From Allobosea sp. (GTDB taxonomy: Bacteria; Pseudomonadota; Alphaproteobacteria; Rhizobiales; Beijerinckiaceae): a DNA stretch of 24,875 nucleotides. The notes beneath the pieces are model-generated. The model worked only from the letters and a program-made list of their open reading frames with translations, had not been told where the DNA came from and did no database searches. This document shows, one piece after another, positions 1 to 8,149 of the stretch. A program made the position numbers and the translations under genes. Each line of letters opens with the position of its first letter. The first letter of the stretch is position 1. The DNA lies in assembly GCA_024231975.1 (NCBI GenBank), contig JAAEQB010000015.1:1-24875 (forward strand), written 5' to 3'.

Positions 1-58
1 GCGCTTCAAGATCGACGTAGCTGAAAAGCTCGCCCGTCCGATTGTCGTCACCGCGCAT
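1..58 (-). CDS. Transposase, N-terminal fragment (IS5-like), cut by window edge
   Basis: Read on the minus strand from an ATG at 58-56, the sequence gives MRGDDNRTGELFSYVDLEA and runs off the left edge without a stop. The D-x-R-x-G-x-LFSYVDLE start is typical of IS5-type and related DDE transposases whose N-terminal domain (InsH/DUF772-like) begins this way. A full protein would be several hundred residues; only 19 are visible, so the exact IS family is uncertain. The IS end, with its terminal inverted repeat, should lie between about 59 and the start of the next gene at 88, but the other IS end is outside the window and the repeat cannot be verified. Confidence 0.68.
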   Translation of the reverse strand, partial: MRGDDNRTGELFSYVDLEA

Positions 59-87
59 GCACCGATCTCCGAACCCCTTCGAAGACA

Positions 88-552
88 ATGAATCACGCCG
101 AATGCCCTGCGGCGAGCGGGTTTTTCAACAGCCTGCTAGGCTTCTGCGTTGTGCCGTCTCTGCTGTTGCGCGCCCAGCGTCGGCTGAACCTGAATCCGAC
201 CCAACTCGCGGTGCTGCTGCAGCTCTGCGACTTCTGGTGGGACAAGGAGCGCAAGCCGTTTCCCAGCAAGGAGACCCTGTCACAGCGCCTGAGCCTGAGC
301 GAGCGCCAGATCCAGCGCTACATCGCCGAGCTGGAGCGTGAGGGGCTCGTTCAGCGGATCGAGCGGCGCGCCAGCAACGGTGGCAAGCTCAGCAACACCT
401 ACGATCTGACCGGTCTCGTGAAGAAGCTGCAGGCGCTCGAGCCGGATTTTCGCGAGGCGGAGGAGACCGCCCGTGCGGCGCGCAAGGCCGTTGCCAAGCG
501 CGGCTACAGGTCGCCGAAATCCCCCGTTGCCTCGAAGGAGGCTGCGGCGTGA
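88..552 (+). CDS. Winged-helix DNA-binding protein (HTH_36-like)
   Basis: This 154-residue protein has a winged helix-turn-helix at about residues 36-95. It includes a first helix (NPTQLAVLLQLCDFWW), a recognition segment (PSKETLSQRLSLSERQIQRY) and a following helix and wing (ELEREGLVQRIERR). The pattern fits the HTH_36 group, seen in plasmid replication and regulatory proteins. A hydrophobic N-terminal patch (GFCVVPSLLLRAQRRL) precedes it, and a basic C-terminal tail follows, as in similar proteins I recall from rhizobial plasmids and ICEs. It is probably a backbone transcriptional regulator or replication-associated factor. The start is close to the end of the neighbouring IS (1-58), so its native promoter may have been displaced. 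The start ATG at 88 has no strong Shine-Dalgarno sequence. Confidence 0.8.
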   Translation: MNHAECPAASGFFNSLLGFCVVPSLLLRAQRRLNLNPTQLAVLLQLCDFWWDKERKPFPSKETLSQRLSLSERQIQRYIAELEREGLVQRIERRASNGGKLSNTYDLTGLVKKLQALEPDFREAEETARAARKAVAKRGYRSPKSPVASKEAAA

Positions 553-645
553 CACAGAGTTTACGGGAGAAAAGCGCCGTAGAAACAGCTGAGCCCCGGG
601 CGCATGCCAATGGCAGAGGCGGATCCAGGGCTTACGGAGAACAAT

Positions 646-1365
646 ATGGTTGACCGGGGGGCAGTGGTCAAGAACGCCTTCTCGTACAGCGATGCCGTCA
701 TCGATGCCCTGGAGACATCGCTATCTCCGGAGCGCATGGCGACCTATGTCACTCATGCTGCTGGTGATCGCCAGAAGGCGGTCCGCGTCTATACCTGGAA
801 CACGGCCGTCAGCGCAGCCTTCTATGGCCCGCTGCAGGGGCTGGAGGTCGCGCTCCGCAATGCCATGCATCGCGAGCTTTCGGCGCGCTACGGCACGGAC
901 TGGTATGACAATCCGGCTGCCGGCCTTGATCTGGGGACGACCACGAGGGTTTCGGCAGCGCGCGCCGATCTCCGCCGTGACGGCTATCCCGATGATCCAC
1001 CTCACATAGTCGCGGCGTTGTCGTTCGGCTTCTGGGTCGCGCTGCTCGGGCCGGGCGGTCGTCTTCAAGGCTACGGCAAGGCCAACTACGACATGACCAT
1101 TTGGCGCGCCGGGGTCTTTCGAGCGTTCCCGCGCGCGCGGCTGAGCCGCAAGGCCGCGCATGCGCCGCTCGACTACCTGCGCACCTTCCGCAACCGGATT
1201 GCGCATCATGAGCCGATCTTCGATCGCCACCTCGCCGCGGACTATGCCTCCCTCTTGCAGGTCGCCGGCTGGATCAGCGTAGAGACGCAAGATTGGATCG
1301 TGCACCACAGCCGCGTGCCGAGGGTGTTGGCACAACCGCTCGACGACCCCGGACTCCTGTTCTGA
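646..1365 (+). CDS. Abi-family protein with HEPN-type motif
   Basis: The predicted product is 239 residues. Near residues 182-192 it has RNRIAHHEPIF, which fits the R-x4-H catalytic signature of HEPN ribonucleases (R182, N183, H187) and the hallmark of Abi-like (Abi_2/AbiD/F) abortive-infection proteins. An upstream segment (GPLQGLEVALRNAMHREL) matches the helix that precedes the core in this group. The start at 646 is chosen over 604 because GGAGA lies at 636-640 with 5-nt spacing, whereas 604 has no clear ribosome-binding site. It ends 9 nt before the large nuclease gene, so the two are probably cotranscribed. HEPN proteins of this class usually cut RNA and arrest growth; the trigger and target here are unknown. 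It looks like cargo inserted between backbone genes. Confidence 0.8.
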   Translation: MVDRGAVVKNAFSYSDAVIDALETSLSPERMATYVTHAAGDRQKAVRVYTWNTAVSAAFYGPLQGLEVALRNAMHRELSARYGTDWYDNPAAGLDLGTTTRVSAARADLRRDGYPDDPPHIVAALSFGFWVALLGPGGRLQGYGKANYDMTIWRAGVFRAFPRARLSRKAAHAPLDYLRTFRNRIAHHEPIFDRHLAADYASLLQVAGWISVETQDWIVHHSRVPRVLAQPLDDPGLLF

Positions 1366-1374
1366 CGCCTACGA

Positions 1375-4300
1375 ATGTCGCTCCTCGCCGCAACTCAAAT
1401 CTCCAAACCCGCCGACGAACAGGCCTTCGAGCGCGCATCTGTCGCGCTGTGGCGCGGTCTACTCGATGATCCGTCGGTGCAACGCAATGGCCGCAGGGGC
1501 CAGCGTCAGAACGGCGTCGATCTCTTCGGGATCCGCAACGACGATGCCGAGTGGCATGTCGGTATTCAGTGCAAGCTGAAGAGCGAGGGGCATTTCCTAA
1601 CCGAGCAAGAGGTGCGCGACGAGGTTCGGAAGGCCCTGACCTTCAAGCCGCCGCTCAGGGAATATTACATGACCACCACAGCGCCCGATGATGTCGCGAT
1701 GCAGGAGCTTGCGCGCGAGATCACGCAGGCGCTGGCGAAGGAGGGCAAAAAGCTCCGCGTGTTCGTCTGGGGCTGGAACACGCTGGAAGAAAAAATCAGC
1801 GAGGATGCCGCAGCCCGCAAGGCCTTCGATCCCACCTACGGGTTGTTCAGCGAGGAGCTTCTCGACGAAACTCGGAAAATTTCCAGCGTGCAGGTCGACA
1901 CCCGCTCTGAGCTGCACGCGGGATTTTCGCGAATTGAGGCGTTGATCGTCGAGCGGGGGCTTGCTGTTCCACCAGGTGATGCGACTGTCGCCTTGAGTGC
2001 GATGGAGGCTCAGGTCGATGCCGAAATCGACGGCTACCGTGACCTCAACAACGACGGGAAGACGCTGACTGCGTTGCCCTTGCTCGAAAAGCTGCTCGAG
2101 CGCGTGAAGGCTTCGGCCTCTGGACGGATCCTGTTTCGCATCAAAGCAAATATCGGCCATTGCCTGCTTTCTCTGGGCAAGGAGGAAGAGGCTGCGGCCA
2201 TGCTGCTGGCTTCCTATGAGCATGCGCCTGACGAACCGAAGGCGATTGCGAACAAGGCTTTCGGGCTCCTGTTACAGGGGAAATGGCGTGAGCTCCTCGC
2301 ATTCGGAACGCCGCTGCTCGGGGCAGATCCTCGTAACGAGTGGCTTGCCGGCTATCTGGTGCAGGCGGCGCGTTTCGACCCCACCATCAGCGATCCGCTC
2401 AGCATCATCCCCCAACCGCTTCATAACTTCGTTGCCGTCCAGATCGGCTACGTCGACTTCGTCCGGCGGCGCAGGCCAGCCGGCGAATGGTGGTCGATTG
2501 CGCGGAAGACCGTGCACGCACACCCCCTCGACCCGCATGCCATCCGTTTCGCCGCGGAGGCCGATATCGACGAGATCTCCTCGAGCGAACGCTTTCGGAG
2601 GACCCAGCTTCTGTCCCCAGCGGACCGGACACGTCTCGAAGCGGCGGCGGCGGCGCTGACGGCCCAGTGGGAGCGCGCGCGGCTCAAGGACGCCGGCATC
2701 CAACCAGATGATGCAGCCCTTTGCGGCAACTTGCTCGTCGCGTTGCGGGCGCTCGGCGATCTGCGCACCGGTCTCGAAATCGCCCGTCAGGGCGTTTCCC
2801 TCGCCTCTGACGATGTCGAGCTCATCACCCGCGCGGTCGTCCTCGCATTCGACGCCGGCGATCAAGCGATGACGGCCGAGCTCATCGCAAGAATGCCGCG
2901 GAATCACGACTCCGTTTTGCTGCGCTTCCAGTTCCACGCAGCACGGGCGGAATGGAATGATATCGTGCGTCTCTGCGCGGAAGATGCCGAGCTATTTCCG
3001 CCGACCGAGGCGGCGATCATGGCGGCGACCGGCAGGCTTGCCGCGATCAAGGTCGGCGTGGCTGACCGCAACGAACGTGCCGAGCAGATTGCCGCTGTCG
3101 CCCGCGATGTTGCCGGCGACGCGCGCGCGAGCATCATCGTCGCGGATTTCGCCCGCCGGGAGGGTTTGGAGTCGGTTGCTGGCGCGGCCTTCAACGCCGC
3201 TTTGGCACATATCGATGCCGATAGTCATGCCGCGGATCGGCAGATGGTTGCGCATCACGCCGCTCGGCGTGGCGACTGGTCGATCGTTGCCGATCTCCTG
3301 GATGGGCATGTCGAAGAGCATCACGATAATGACGAACTGCGAATGCTTGCGCAGGCTCTCGTCAACGACAGCCCGATCCGGAAGCGGGCTCTGTCATTCT
3401 TCGAGCGGCTTTCTGATGCTGTGCGGGCACTCCCGTTCTATCTCCATGCGGAAGGATTGCTGCACTTCAATCGCGGGGCTTTGCCTGAAGCAGAAGCCGT
3501 TCTGAGGAAGGCTGTCGCGAAGCGGCCCGATCTCGACGATTACATCGCCTTGTTTTCGGTCTTGTATCGTCTCGACCGGGGAGACGAAATCAAGCCGATC
3601 ATCGACGGGATCGACCTCGACAATGTCGCCGGCTCGCCGGGGCAGAAGATGTTTCTGGCGCAGGTGATGCGTAAGGCCGGGAACGGGGATGAGGCGCTTC
3701 GCTACGCCTATAGCGTGCTTCAATCCGCAAAAAACGATCCTGATGCCTGCTTGCGCTATTTCGGCCTGATCATGATGGATCCGGAAGATGGATACATTCC
3801 TGGCGCCGAGATCGTAGGCATCGATACCTGGGTTCGGCTGGAGAACGATCGCCACGAGGTTCATGCCTTCCTTATCGAGGCGGGCAAGGACCGGCCGGCC
3901 GAAGATGTCCTCGGACCTTCACACCCGACCGCGGCCGCAGCTTTGGACCGAAAGGTCGGCGACGAATTCGAGATGCCGACGGGTTTTGGCGAAATCCGCC
4001 GCTGGCGCGTCACAGCGATCAAACACAAGTACCTGCACGCCCTTCACGATGTGATGGAGAACTTTGAGAAGCGGTTCCCCAACGCCGCAGGCTTCTACAC
4101 AGTCACGATGGAAGATGGCGACATTCAGCCCGCCTTGGAGCAGGTGCGGCGTGTTTCTGAAAGCAACCGCAAGGTTGCCGATCTGTATCTCGTCCACAAC
4201 TGCCCGATCAACTTCGTCGTTTCAAAGCGGAGCCGTGGTACGGTCGGGTTCGTCGAATACATACGCTCGCTCGATTTCGATATTCGGACTTGCGATGGGA

Positions 4301-5373
4301 CAGAGGTCGAGCGCGTCGCCGCACGTCAGCTTATCGAGCAGTATCGAGATACCGGCGCCGTCCTCGATACCTACACCGCCTGGACGGCCGCTACGATGGA
4401 CGCCTTCGACGTCCTCAGATCCGTCTTCGGAACGATCATCGTGCCGCAATCCGTCATCGACGAATTGCGAACGGTGCGAGACGAGCAGGAGGTGCGTGCC
4501 GAGCCGTCTATGACCGTCGCCTGGCACAATGGCGAGTTCATCCGGCAGGAGCATACTGCCGAAGAGACTGTGGCGCGGCGAAGCTACATCGAAGAGCAGA
4601 TGTCCCGCATCGAGGCGGCTTGCGAAATTCGTCCGGTCAGCATCCCTGACGAACCTTCCGAGCTTGCCGCGGTGATCTACCAATCCTTCGGACCCCATGC
4701 TCTCGACGCCGCCAATCTCGCGGACGCGAAGCATGTGCTTGTTTCGGAAGACATGTATTTCCGACAGTATGGCGAGGCCGCTTGCTCGACCAAAGGGGCC
4801 TGGCTGCAAGTGGTGTTCTCATTTGCCCTTGACCTGGGAATCGTGAATCATCGCCGTTATGTCGACTTGGTTGTCGGTCTAGCTTGGCGTCGTCACGGCC
4901 ATCTTGCTTTAAATGCGGACGTGATGCTTACGGCGATCCGCGAGGATCAAGCGCGAGATCTCGGAAATTTTGCAGCGCTTGCCAATTTCATGGGCACGCG
5001 CAACGCCGAGTTGAGATCGCATATCAATGTCTGCGTCGAGTTCCTCAACCAGCTCTGGCTTGAACATGGTGAGTTCGACCTAGCCTGCAAGCGCGCGACG
5101 AGCATCCTGATCGAGCGAATGGTTCGGTTCCGGTCCAAAGACTGGGCGTTGGTGCTTGCCTTCATCAAGCGCGGCTGCGCCCCCTCCATAAGGCAATTTC
5201 TCGATGGCTGGATTGCTGGGCACTGCCTCTCCGATGACGCCGTAACAGCTGCTGGCGCGGAGATTGAAGTCGTGGCGACGCAATTGCGCGAGCGTCGTTC
5301 AGCGCGGACTGTCGCGGGCGAGCCAAAGACACCACGCGAGCGAGTGCGCAGGCGCCGCAAAAGACGTAGATGA
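1375..5373 (+). CDS. Large REase-TPR-GreAB-C-like-PIN protein (putative defence effector)
   Basis: This 1332-residue protein appears to have four regions. The N-terminus is restriction-endonuclease-like, with E15/E19, D49 in GVDLFG and Q65-x-K67 in GIQCKLK, which fits a PD-(D/E)xK nuclease with Q in the E position. Residues ~200-820 form a long array of helical, TPR-like repeats. Around 843-885 a segment (LDRKVGDEFEMP, then GEIRRWRVTAI) resembles the GreA/GreB C-terminal domain. Residues ~995-1190 look PIN-like: D998 in VLDTYTA, E1030 in VIDELR, and E1125/D1126 in VSEDMYF. The tail is strongly basic and may bind nucleic acid. I recall a TPR-GreAB-C-PIN class described in conflict-system surveys. 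The Abi/HEPN gene lies 9 nt upstream. No transmembrane segment or STAND ATPase motif is seen. Domain calls are by eye; the PIN and REase are more secure than the GreAB-C. Confidence 0.75.
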   Translation: MSLLAATQISKPADEQAFERASVALWRGLLDDPSVQRNGRRGQRQNGVDLFGIRNDDAEWHVGIQCKLKSEGHFLTEQEVRDEVRKALTFKPPLREYYMTTTAPDDVAMQELAREITQALAKEGKKLRVFVWGWNTLEEKISEDAAARKAFDPTYGLFSEELLDETRKISSVQVDTRSELHAGFSRIEALIVERGLAVPPGDATVALSAMEAQVDAEIDGYRDLNNDGKTLTALPLLEKLLERVKASASGRILFRIKANIGHCLLSLGKEEEAAAMLLASYEHAPDEPKAIANKAFGLLLQGKWRELLAFGTPLLGADPRNEWLAGYLVQAARFDPTISDPLSIIPQPLHNFVAVQIGYVDFVRRRRPAGEWWSIARKTVHAHPLDPHAIRFAAEADIDEISSSERFRRTQLLSPADRTRLEAAAAALTAQWERARLKDAGIQPDDAALCGNLLVALRALGDLRTGLEIARQGVSLASDDVELITRAVVLAFDAGDQAMTAELIARMPRNHDSVLLRFQFHAARAEWNDIVRLCAEDAELFPPTEAAIMAATGRLAAIKVGVADRNERAEQIAAVARDVAGDARASIIVADFARREGLESVAGAAFNAALAHIDADSHAADRQMVAHHAARRGDWSIVADLLDGHVEEHHDNDELRMLAQALVNDSPIRKRALSFFERLSDAVRALPFYLHAEGLLHFNRGALPEAEAVLRKAVAKRPDLDDYIALFSVLYRLDRGDEIKPIIDGIDLDNVAGSPGQKMFLAQVMRKAGNGDEALRYAYSVLQSAKNDPDACLRYFGLIMMDPEDGYIPGAEIVGIDTWVRLENDRHEVHAFLIEAGKDRPAEDVLGPSHPTAAAALDRKVGDEFEMPTGFGEIRRWRVTAIKHKYLHALHDVMENFEKRFPNAAGFYTVTMEDGDIQPALEQVRRVSESNRKVADLYLVHNCPINFVVSKRSRGTVGFVEYIRSLDFDIRTCDGTEVERVAARQLIEQYRDTGAVLDTYTAWTAATMDAFDVLRSVFGTIIVPQSVIDELRTVRDEQEVRAEPSMTVAWHNGEFIRQEHTAEETVARRSYIEEQMSRIEAACEIRPVSIPDEPSELAAVIYQSFGPHALDAANLADAKHVLVSEDMYFRQYGEAACSTKGAWLQVVFSFALDLGIVNHRRYVDLVVGLAWRRHGHLALNADVMLTAIREDQARDLGNFAALANFMGTRNAELRSHINVCVEFLNQLWLEHGEFDLACKRATSILIERMVRFRSKDWALVLAFIKRGCAPSIRQFLDGWIAGHCLSDDAVTAAGAEIEVVATQLRERRSARTVAGEPKTPRERVRRRRKRRR

Positions 5374-5731
5374 GTCCGGCGTCTCCCGTCGGGCCGGGCT
5401 GTAGGCAAAGCCGAAGCCCCTGCGGGTCACCGCCCGCGCCGGCTTCCATCCCTGACGCGACGTTGAGCGTGGATGCGCATCATAGAAGTGGCGCCGCAGT
5501 GTATGCCGCGTGGTCGCTGGCTGGAACGGAGGCGTGCTAGACACGACCGAGCCATCGAGCGGGAATAGGCGCGCTCCCGGATGGAACCTTCATGAGGTCG
5601 CGCAATCGGGCTCTTGCCTAGAACCATGCGTTCCAGCTCGCCTGGGTTCTCGGCGTTCCGGTCACGCTCTTCCGGACGGACGGGCCATTCTCCGTCCCGC
5701 CTTCCGCTGAATTCGACCCCCTTGAAATCCG

Positions 5732-5757
5732 GCCGGCTCGTTGAGCCGGCCTTTCTC
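5732..5757 (+). terminator. Intrinsic terminator-like hairpin
   Basis: GCCGGCTC (5732-5739) and GAGCCGGC (5743-5750) form a perfect 8-bp stem with a GTT loop, followed by CTTTCTC. It lies about 360 nt downstream of the large nuclease gene and upstream of the toprim gene, so it probably separates cargo from backbone transcription. The T-tract is interrupted. Confidence 0.6.
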
Positions 5758-5784
5758 CTTCCGGGAGTGCCGCTTGCGAGCTGC

Positions 5785-5854
5785 GGCGGCAAGGGAAGCT
5801 CACGCCGCTAGCGCGCCCTTGCCGCCTTTGCTCTTCGCGGCGTCCGGAAGCCGC
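5785..5854 (+). promoter_or_regulatory. Structured leader upstream of the toprim gene
   Basis: GGCGGCAAGGG (5785-5795) pairs perfectly with CCCTTGCCGCC (5816-5826) across a 20-nt loop. It is followed by TTCGC (5834-5838) and a second hairpin GCGGC/GCCGC (5837-5841 with 5850-5854). The TTCGC-plus-hairpin layout resembles that at 6870-6935, 13966-13994, 19312-19341 and 21203-21230. It ends about 65 nt before the toprim start. The role is unknown; it could be an RNA leader, attenuator or protein-binding site. Confidence 0.45.
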
Positions 5855-5919
5855 TCCGCGAGGTGTGGAGATAGGAAACAGGCAAGGAAAGGCGGACGCG
5901 AGCGCGTGCCGGCAGGATC

Positions 5920-6963
5920 ATGGAACGGAATGAGCTGGAGGAGTTGCGGGTCCGCGTGCCGTGTGCCGCGGTGCTCGAGCAGGCGGGCTTCACGATCGAC
6001 CTGCCGGAAAGCAGCCGCAAGGCGATCAAGTATCGCCGCGGAGAGGCGATCGTCATCGTGATCCATGCTGGGCGGGGCTGGTTCGATCCTCGGTCCGATG
6101 CGAAAGGCGATGTGTTCGGCCTGGTCGAACATCTCAACGGCGTATCCTTCGTCGAAGGCCTCGACCGTGTCGCTGCACTGGTTGGCTTCGTTCCGAGAGA
6201 TCCAGCTTGGCTCCGGCCGCCGCGCGACTCCAGACCGGTACGGTCTATCTTCGAGCGATGGTCGAGCCGTCGCAGACCGTGGCCCGGCTCGATGATGTGG
6301 TGCTATCTGCGCGACGATCGCTTCCTGCCGGAGGCCGTCATCCGGGCTGCGATCCGCCAGGATGTCCTGCGTGAAGGCCCGTATGGCAGCATGTGGGCAG
6401 CGCACGGCGACGAGGCCGGCGCGGTCATCGGTTGGGAGGAGCGCGGTCGGGAGTGGCGCGGTTTCTCGACCGGTGGCGCGAAGTTGCTGTTCCGGTTTGG
6501 CTCGCCTGAGGCGGCGCGCCTCTGTGTGACCGAGGCCGCGATCGACGCCATGAGCCTCGCCGCACGTGAGGGCACAAGACCCGACAGTCTCTATCTCAGC
6601 ACCGGCGGAGGATGGTCGCCGGCGACCGCCGCCGCGATCCGTATGCTGGCGGGGCGCACCGGGGCCTTGTTGATTGCCGCGACCGACAACAACCACCAGG
6701 GCGAGACCTACGCCCAGCGGCTGATGGTGATAGCCCGCGAGATCGGCTGCGGATTTGAGCGCCTGCGACCGGTGCAGGTCGACTGGAACGCCGGCTTGCA
6801 AGCGGCGACGGCGAGCGACCAGGAGGAGAAAGGAAGGAGAGAAGGGGACCGGGCTGCCGCATTCCCGCCGACCGCCTCAAGGGTGACGCTTCGCCCGGCT
6901 GCGCCGGCCCTTGACCCGCCCGGACGGAGAGGCGGCTGCAGGGGAGGGGTCATGAAGGGCTGA
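5920..6963 (+). CDS. DUF3991 / toprim domain protein
   Basis: This 347-residue protein has an N-terminal DUF3991-like domain (~1-100; RKAIKYRRG, then GWFDPRSDAKGDVFGLVEHL) reminiscent of CHC2-lacking primase relatives, and a C-terminal toprim domain. The toprim signature is seen as the E205 segment (LCVTEAAIDAMSL) and D256 in LLIAATDNNHQGE, where the usual DxD reads D-N-N. Such proteins are common on alphaproteobacterial plasmids and ICEs and may act in DNA processing or primer synthesis, but the activity is unproven. After about residue 300 the reading frame runs into purine-rich then GC-palindromic sequence that resembles the leaders of other genes here. The last ~45 residues may therefore be a read-through extension rather than a folded domain. 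The ribosome-binding site (AGGA at 5914-5917) is close to the ATG. Confidence 0.82.
   Translation: MERNELEELRVRVPCAAVLEQAGFTIDLPESSRKAIKYRRGEAIVIVIHAGRGWFDPRSDAKGDVFGLVEHLNGVSFVEGLDRVAALVGFVPRDPAWLRPPRDSRPVRSIFERWSSRRRPWPGSMMWCYLRDDRFLPEAVIRAAIRQDVLREGPYGSMWAAHGDEAGAVIGWEERGREWRGFSTGGAKLLFRFGSPEAARLCVTEAAIDAMSLAAREGTRPDSLYLSTGGGWSPATAAAIRMLAGRTGALLIAATDNNHQGETYAQRLMVIAREIGCGFERLRPVQVDWNAGLQAATASDQEEKGRREGDRAAAFPPTASRVTLRPAAPALDPPGRRGGCRGGVMKG
6870..6935 (+). promoter_or_regulatory. Nested inverted-repeat leader upstream of DUF1419 gene
   Basis: CCGCCTC (6872-6878) pairs with GAGGCGG (6929-6935). CAAGGG (6878-6883) pairs with CCCTTG (6908-6913). At the centre, TTCGC (6890-6894) precedes the hairpin CCGGC-TGC-GCCGG (6895-6907). 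The element overlaps the 3' end of the toprim ORF and lies about 95 nt before the DUF1419 start. The same central design recurs upstream of other genes in the window. Function is inferred only from position and structure. Confidence 0.5.
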
Positions 6964-7028
6964 AGAGAGGATGGTGATCCCGTGACGGGGAGCCGCGCTC
7001 CGGCCCGACGAGGCTGAAGGAGCCCGCC

Positions 7029-7631
7029 ATGAACCTCTCTCCCGCCCGCAAGGTATTCCAGGGCGTCGCCGATCGGCGCCAGATGTTCCGGATGTTCGAC
7101 CGCCACACGCAGCGCCCGAACCGTTTCGAGGGCAATGACAGCGCGCTCTATCGCGGTGAGTGGTTCGAGATCGGCCAGGCCGAGCACGACTACATGCTCG
7201 CGGTACTGCCCCCGCTCTGGATGCGCGGGGGCATGTTCTCGATGCGCGAATTCCTGACCGGGTCGATCACCAGCATCTTCTTCACGCTCTCGATCGACGG
7301 CCGGGTCCGCTACTTCCACGGCTACTGCGATCTCGCCGCGAAGGCCTCGCCGGCGTTGATGCGCGACGCGATCATCGAGCGTGAATCCCGCCCGGTCCGG
7401 GCCATGACGCGGGAAGAGCGGCTGGAGCATATCTGGTCGAGCACCCATGACGCCTATCGCGGCTACGCCGATGGGCGCTTTCCGAGCGCCCAGCACGGAC
7501 AGCGCATCGTCATGATGTGCGCCTCCTGGCAGGCCCGAGACTTCAAGCTGCTCGACGAGCTCTCCGATGCGGAAATATCGGCCAAGCTGCCGGTCGATCT
7601 GCGCTACCTTCCCGAGCGACAAGCAGCATGA
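7029..7631 (+). CDS. DUF1419 domain protein
   Basis: This 200-residue soluble protein is recognised as DUF1419 from KVFQGVADRRQMFRMFDRH, YRGEWFEIGQAEHDYM, PPLWMRGGMF, FLTGSITSIFF, RVRYFHGYCDL, and MTREERLEHIWSSTHD. The length and domain order match the family as I recall it from rhizobial plasmids and ICEs; no biochemical role is known. A GAAGGAG ribosome-binding site lies about 7 nt upstream of the ATG at 7029. Twelve nucleotides separate its stop from the next gene's ATG, so the two probably share a transcript. A nested inverted-repeat leader lies upstream (6870-6935). Confidence 0.85.
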   Translation: MNLSPARKVFQGVADRRQMFRMFDRHTQRPNRFEGNDSALYRGEWFEIGQAEHDYMLAVLPPLWMRGGMFSMREFLTGSITSIFFTLSIDGRVRYFHGYCDLAAKASPALMRDAIIERESRPVRAMTREERLEHIWSSTHDAYRGYADGRFPSAQHGQRIVMMCASWQARDFKLLDELSDAEISAKLPVDLRYLPERQAA

Positions 7632-7643
7632 CGGGTGGCGGCG

Positions 7644-8042
7644 ATGTTCACCTTCACCGTCACGGAGATCCGCGCCATCATCATGCGCGGACGGATCGAC
7701 GCCTTCAATAATGGCGGCTTCCGCAATCCCTATTACGGCCTCCGCCCAGGCGAGGGCGAGAAGCCCGGTCTCTGGCTCGTCGGTGACGAGGGCGTGTACG
7801 CGCTCTCCAACGGCAAGCTCGCTGAAGGCCAGCGTGCGCTCGTCGTCTACGCGCAAGAGTGCGATCCCAAGACCAATCCCGACTGCTGGCACTACAAGCG
7901 CCAGCATTTCGGCGGGGATGACGGCATCGAGTTCCTCGATGCCGAGATGCTCATGAAAATGATCACGGGCTCGCCCACGGCGACCCATCTAACGATCACG
8001 ATGACCGACGCCAGCCTCTCGGTCTCCCTGATCCGCCGCTGA
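7644..8042 (+). CDS. DUF3085-like protein
   Basis: This 132-residue protein begins MFTFTVTEIRAIIMRG. It contains a GLWLVGDEGVYALSNGK block, followed by VVYAQECDP and FGGDDGIEFLDAEML, which resemble DUF3085 proteins of alphaproteobacterial plasmids. The N-terminal part of the family may be shortened here. An in-frame GTG at 7635 could add three residues; I prefer the ATG at 7644 because family members tend to start at the FTF segment. It probably forms an operon with DUF1419. The role is unknown. Confidence 0.7.
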   Translation: MFTFTVTEIRAIIMRGRIDAFNNGGFRNPYYGLRPGEGEKPGLWLVGDEGVYALSNGKLAEGQRALVVYAQECDPKTNPDCWHYKRQHFGGDDGIEFLDAEMLMKMITGSPTATHLTITMTDASLSVSLIRR

Positions 8043-8149
8043 CCGCCGGCCGCTCAGGCCCACTCCTCGAACTCACTCGCGATCATCGCTCCGGCCGGGC
8101 AGCGCCCGGCTGGCCGATGACGCGCGCCTTCAACCCAGGAGAATCTCTC

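Larger units (their letters stand above)
5374..5919. other. Intergenic region between cargo and backbone
   Basis: This stretch of about 546 nt has no convincing gene on either strand; short ORFs here have no family resemblance or good ribosome-binding sites. It holds an intrinsic-terminator-like hairpin (5732-5750) and then an 11-bp perfect inverted repeat (5785-5826) and a TTCGC-hairpin just before the toprim gene. The left part up to about 5700 may be a remnant of the cargo insertion. Confidence 0.6.

Noticed and set aside
2..91. Plus-strand open frame ending in a TGA that overlaps the ATG at 88
   Set aside because: It looks like a coupled upstream gene, but the minus-strand reading matches a transposase start far better, so the overlap is probably chance.
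6708..7988. 426-codon minus-strand ORF
   Set aside because: It lies opposite DUF1419 and DUF3085-like genes with clear family blocks and start signals.
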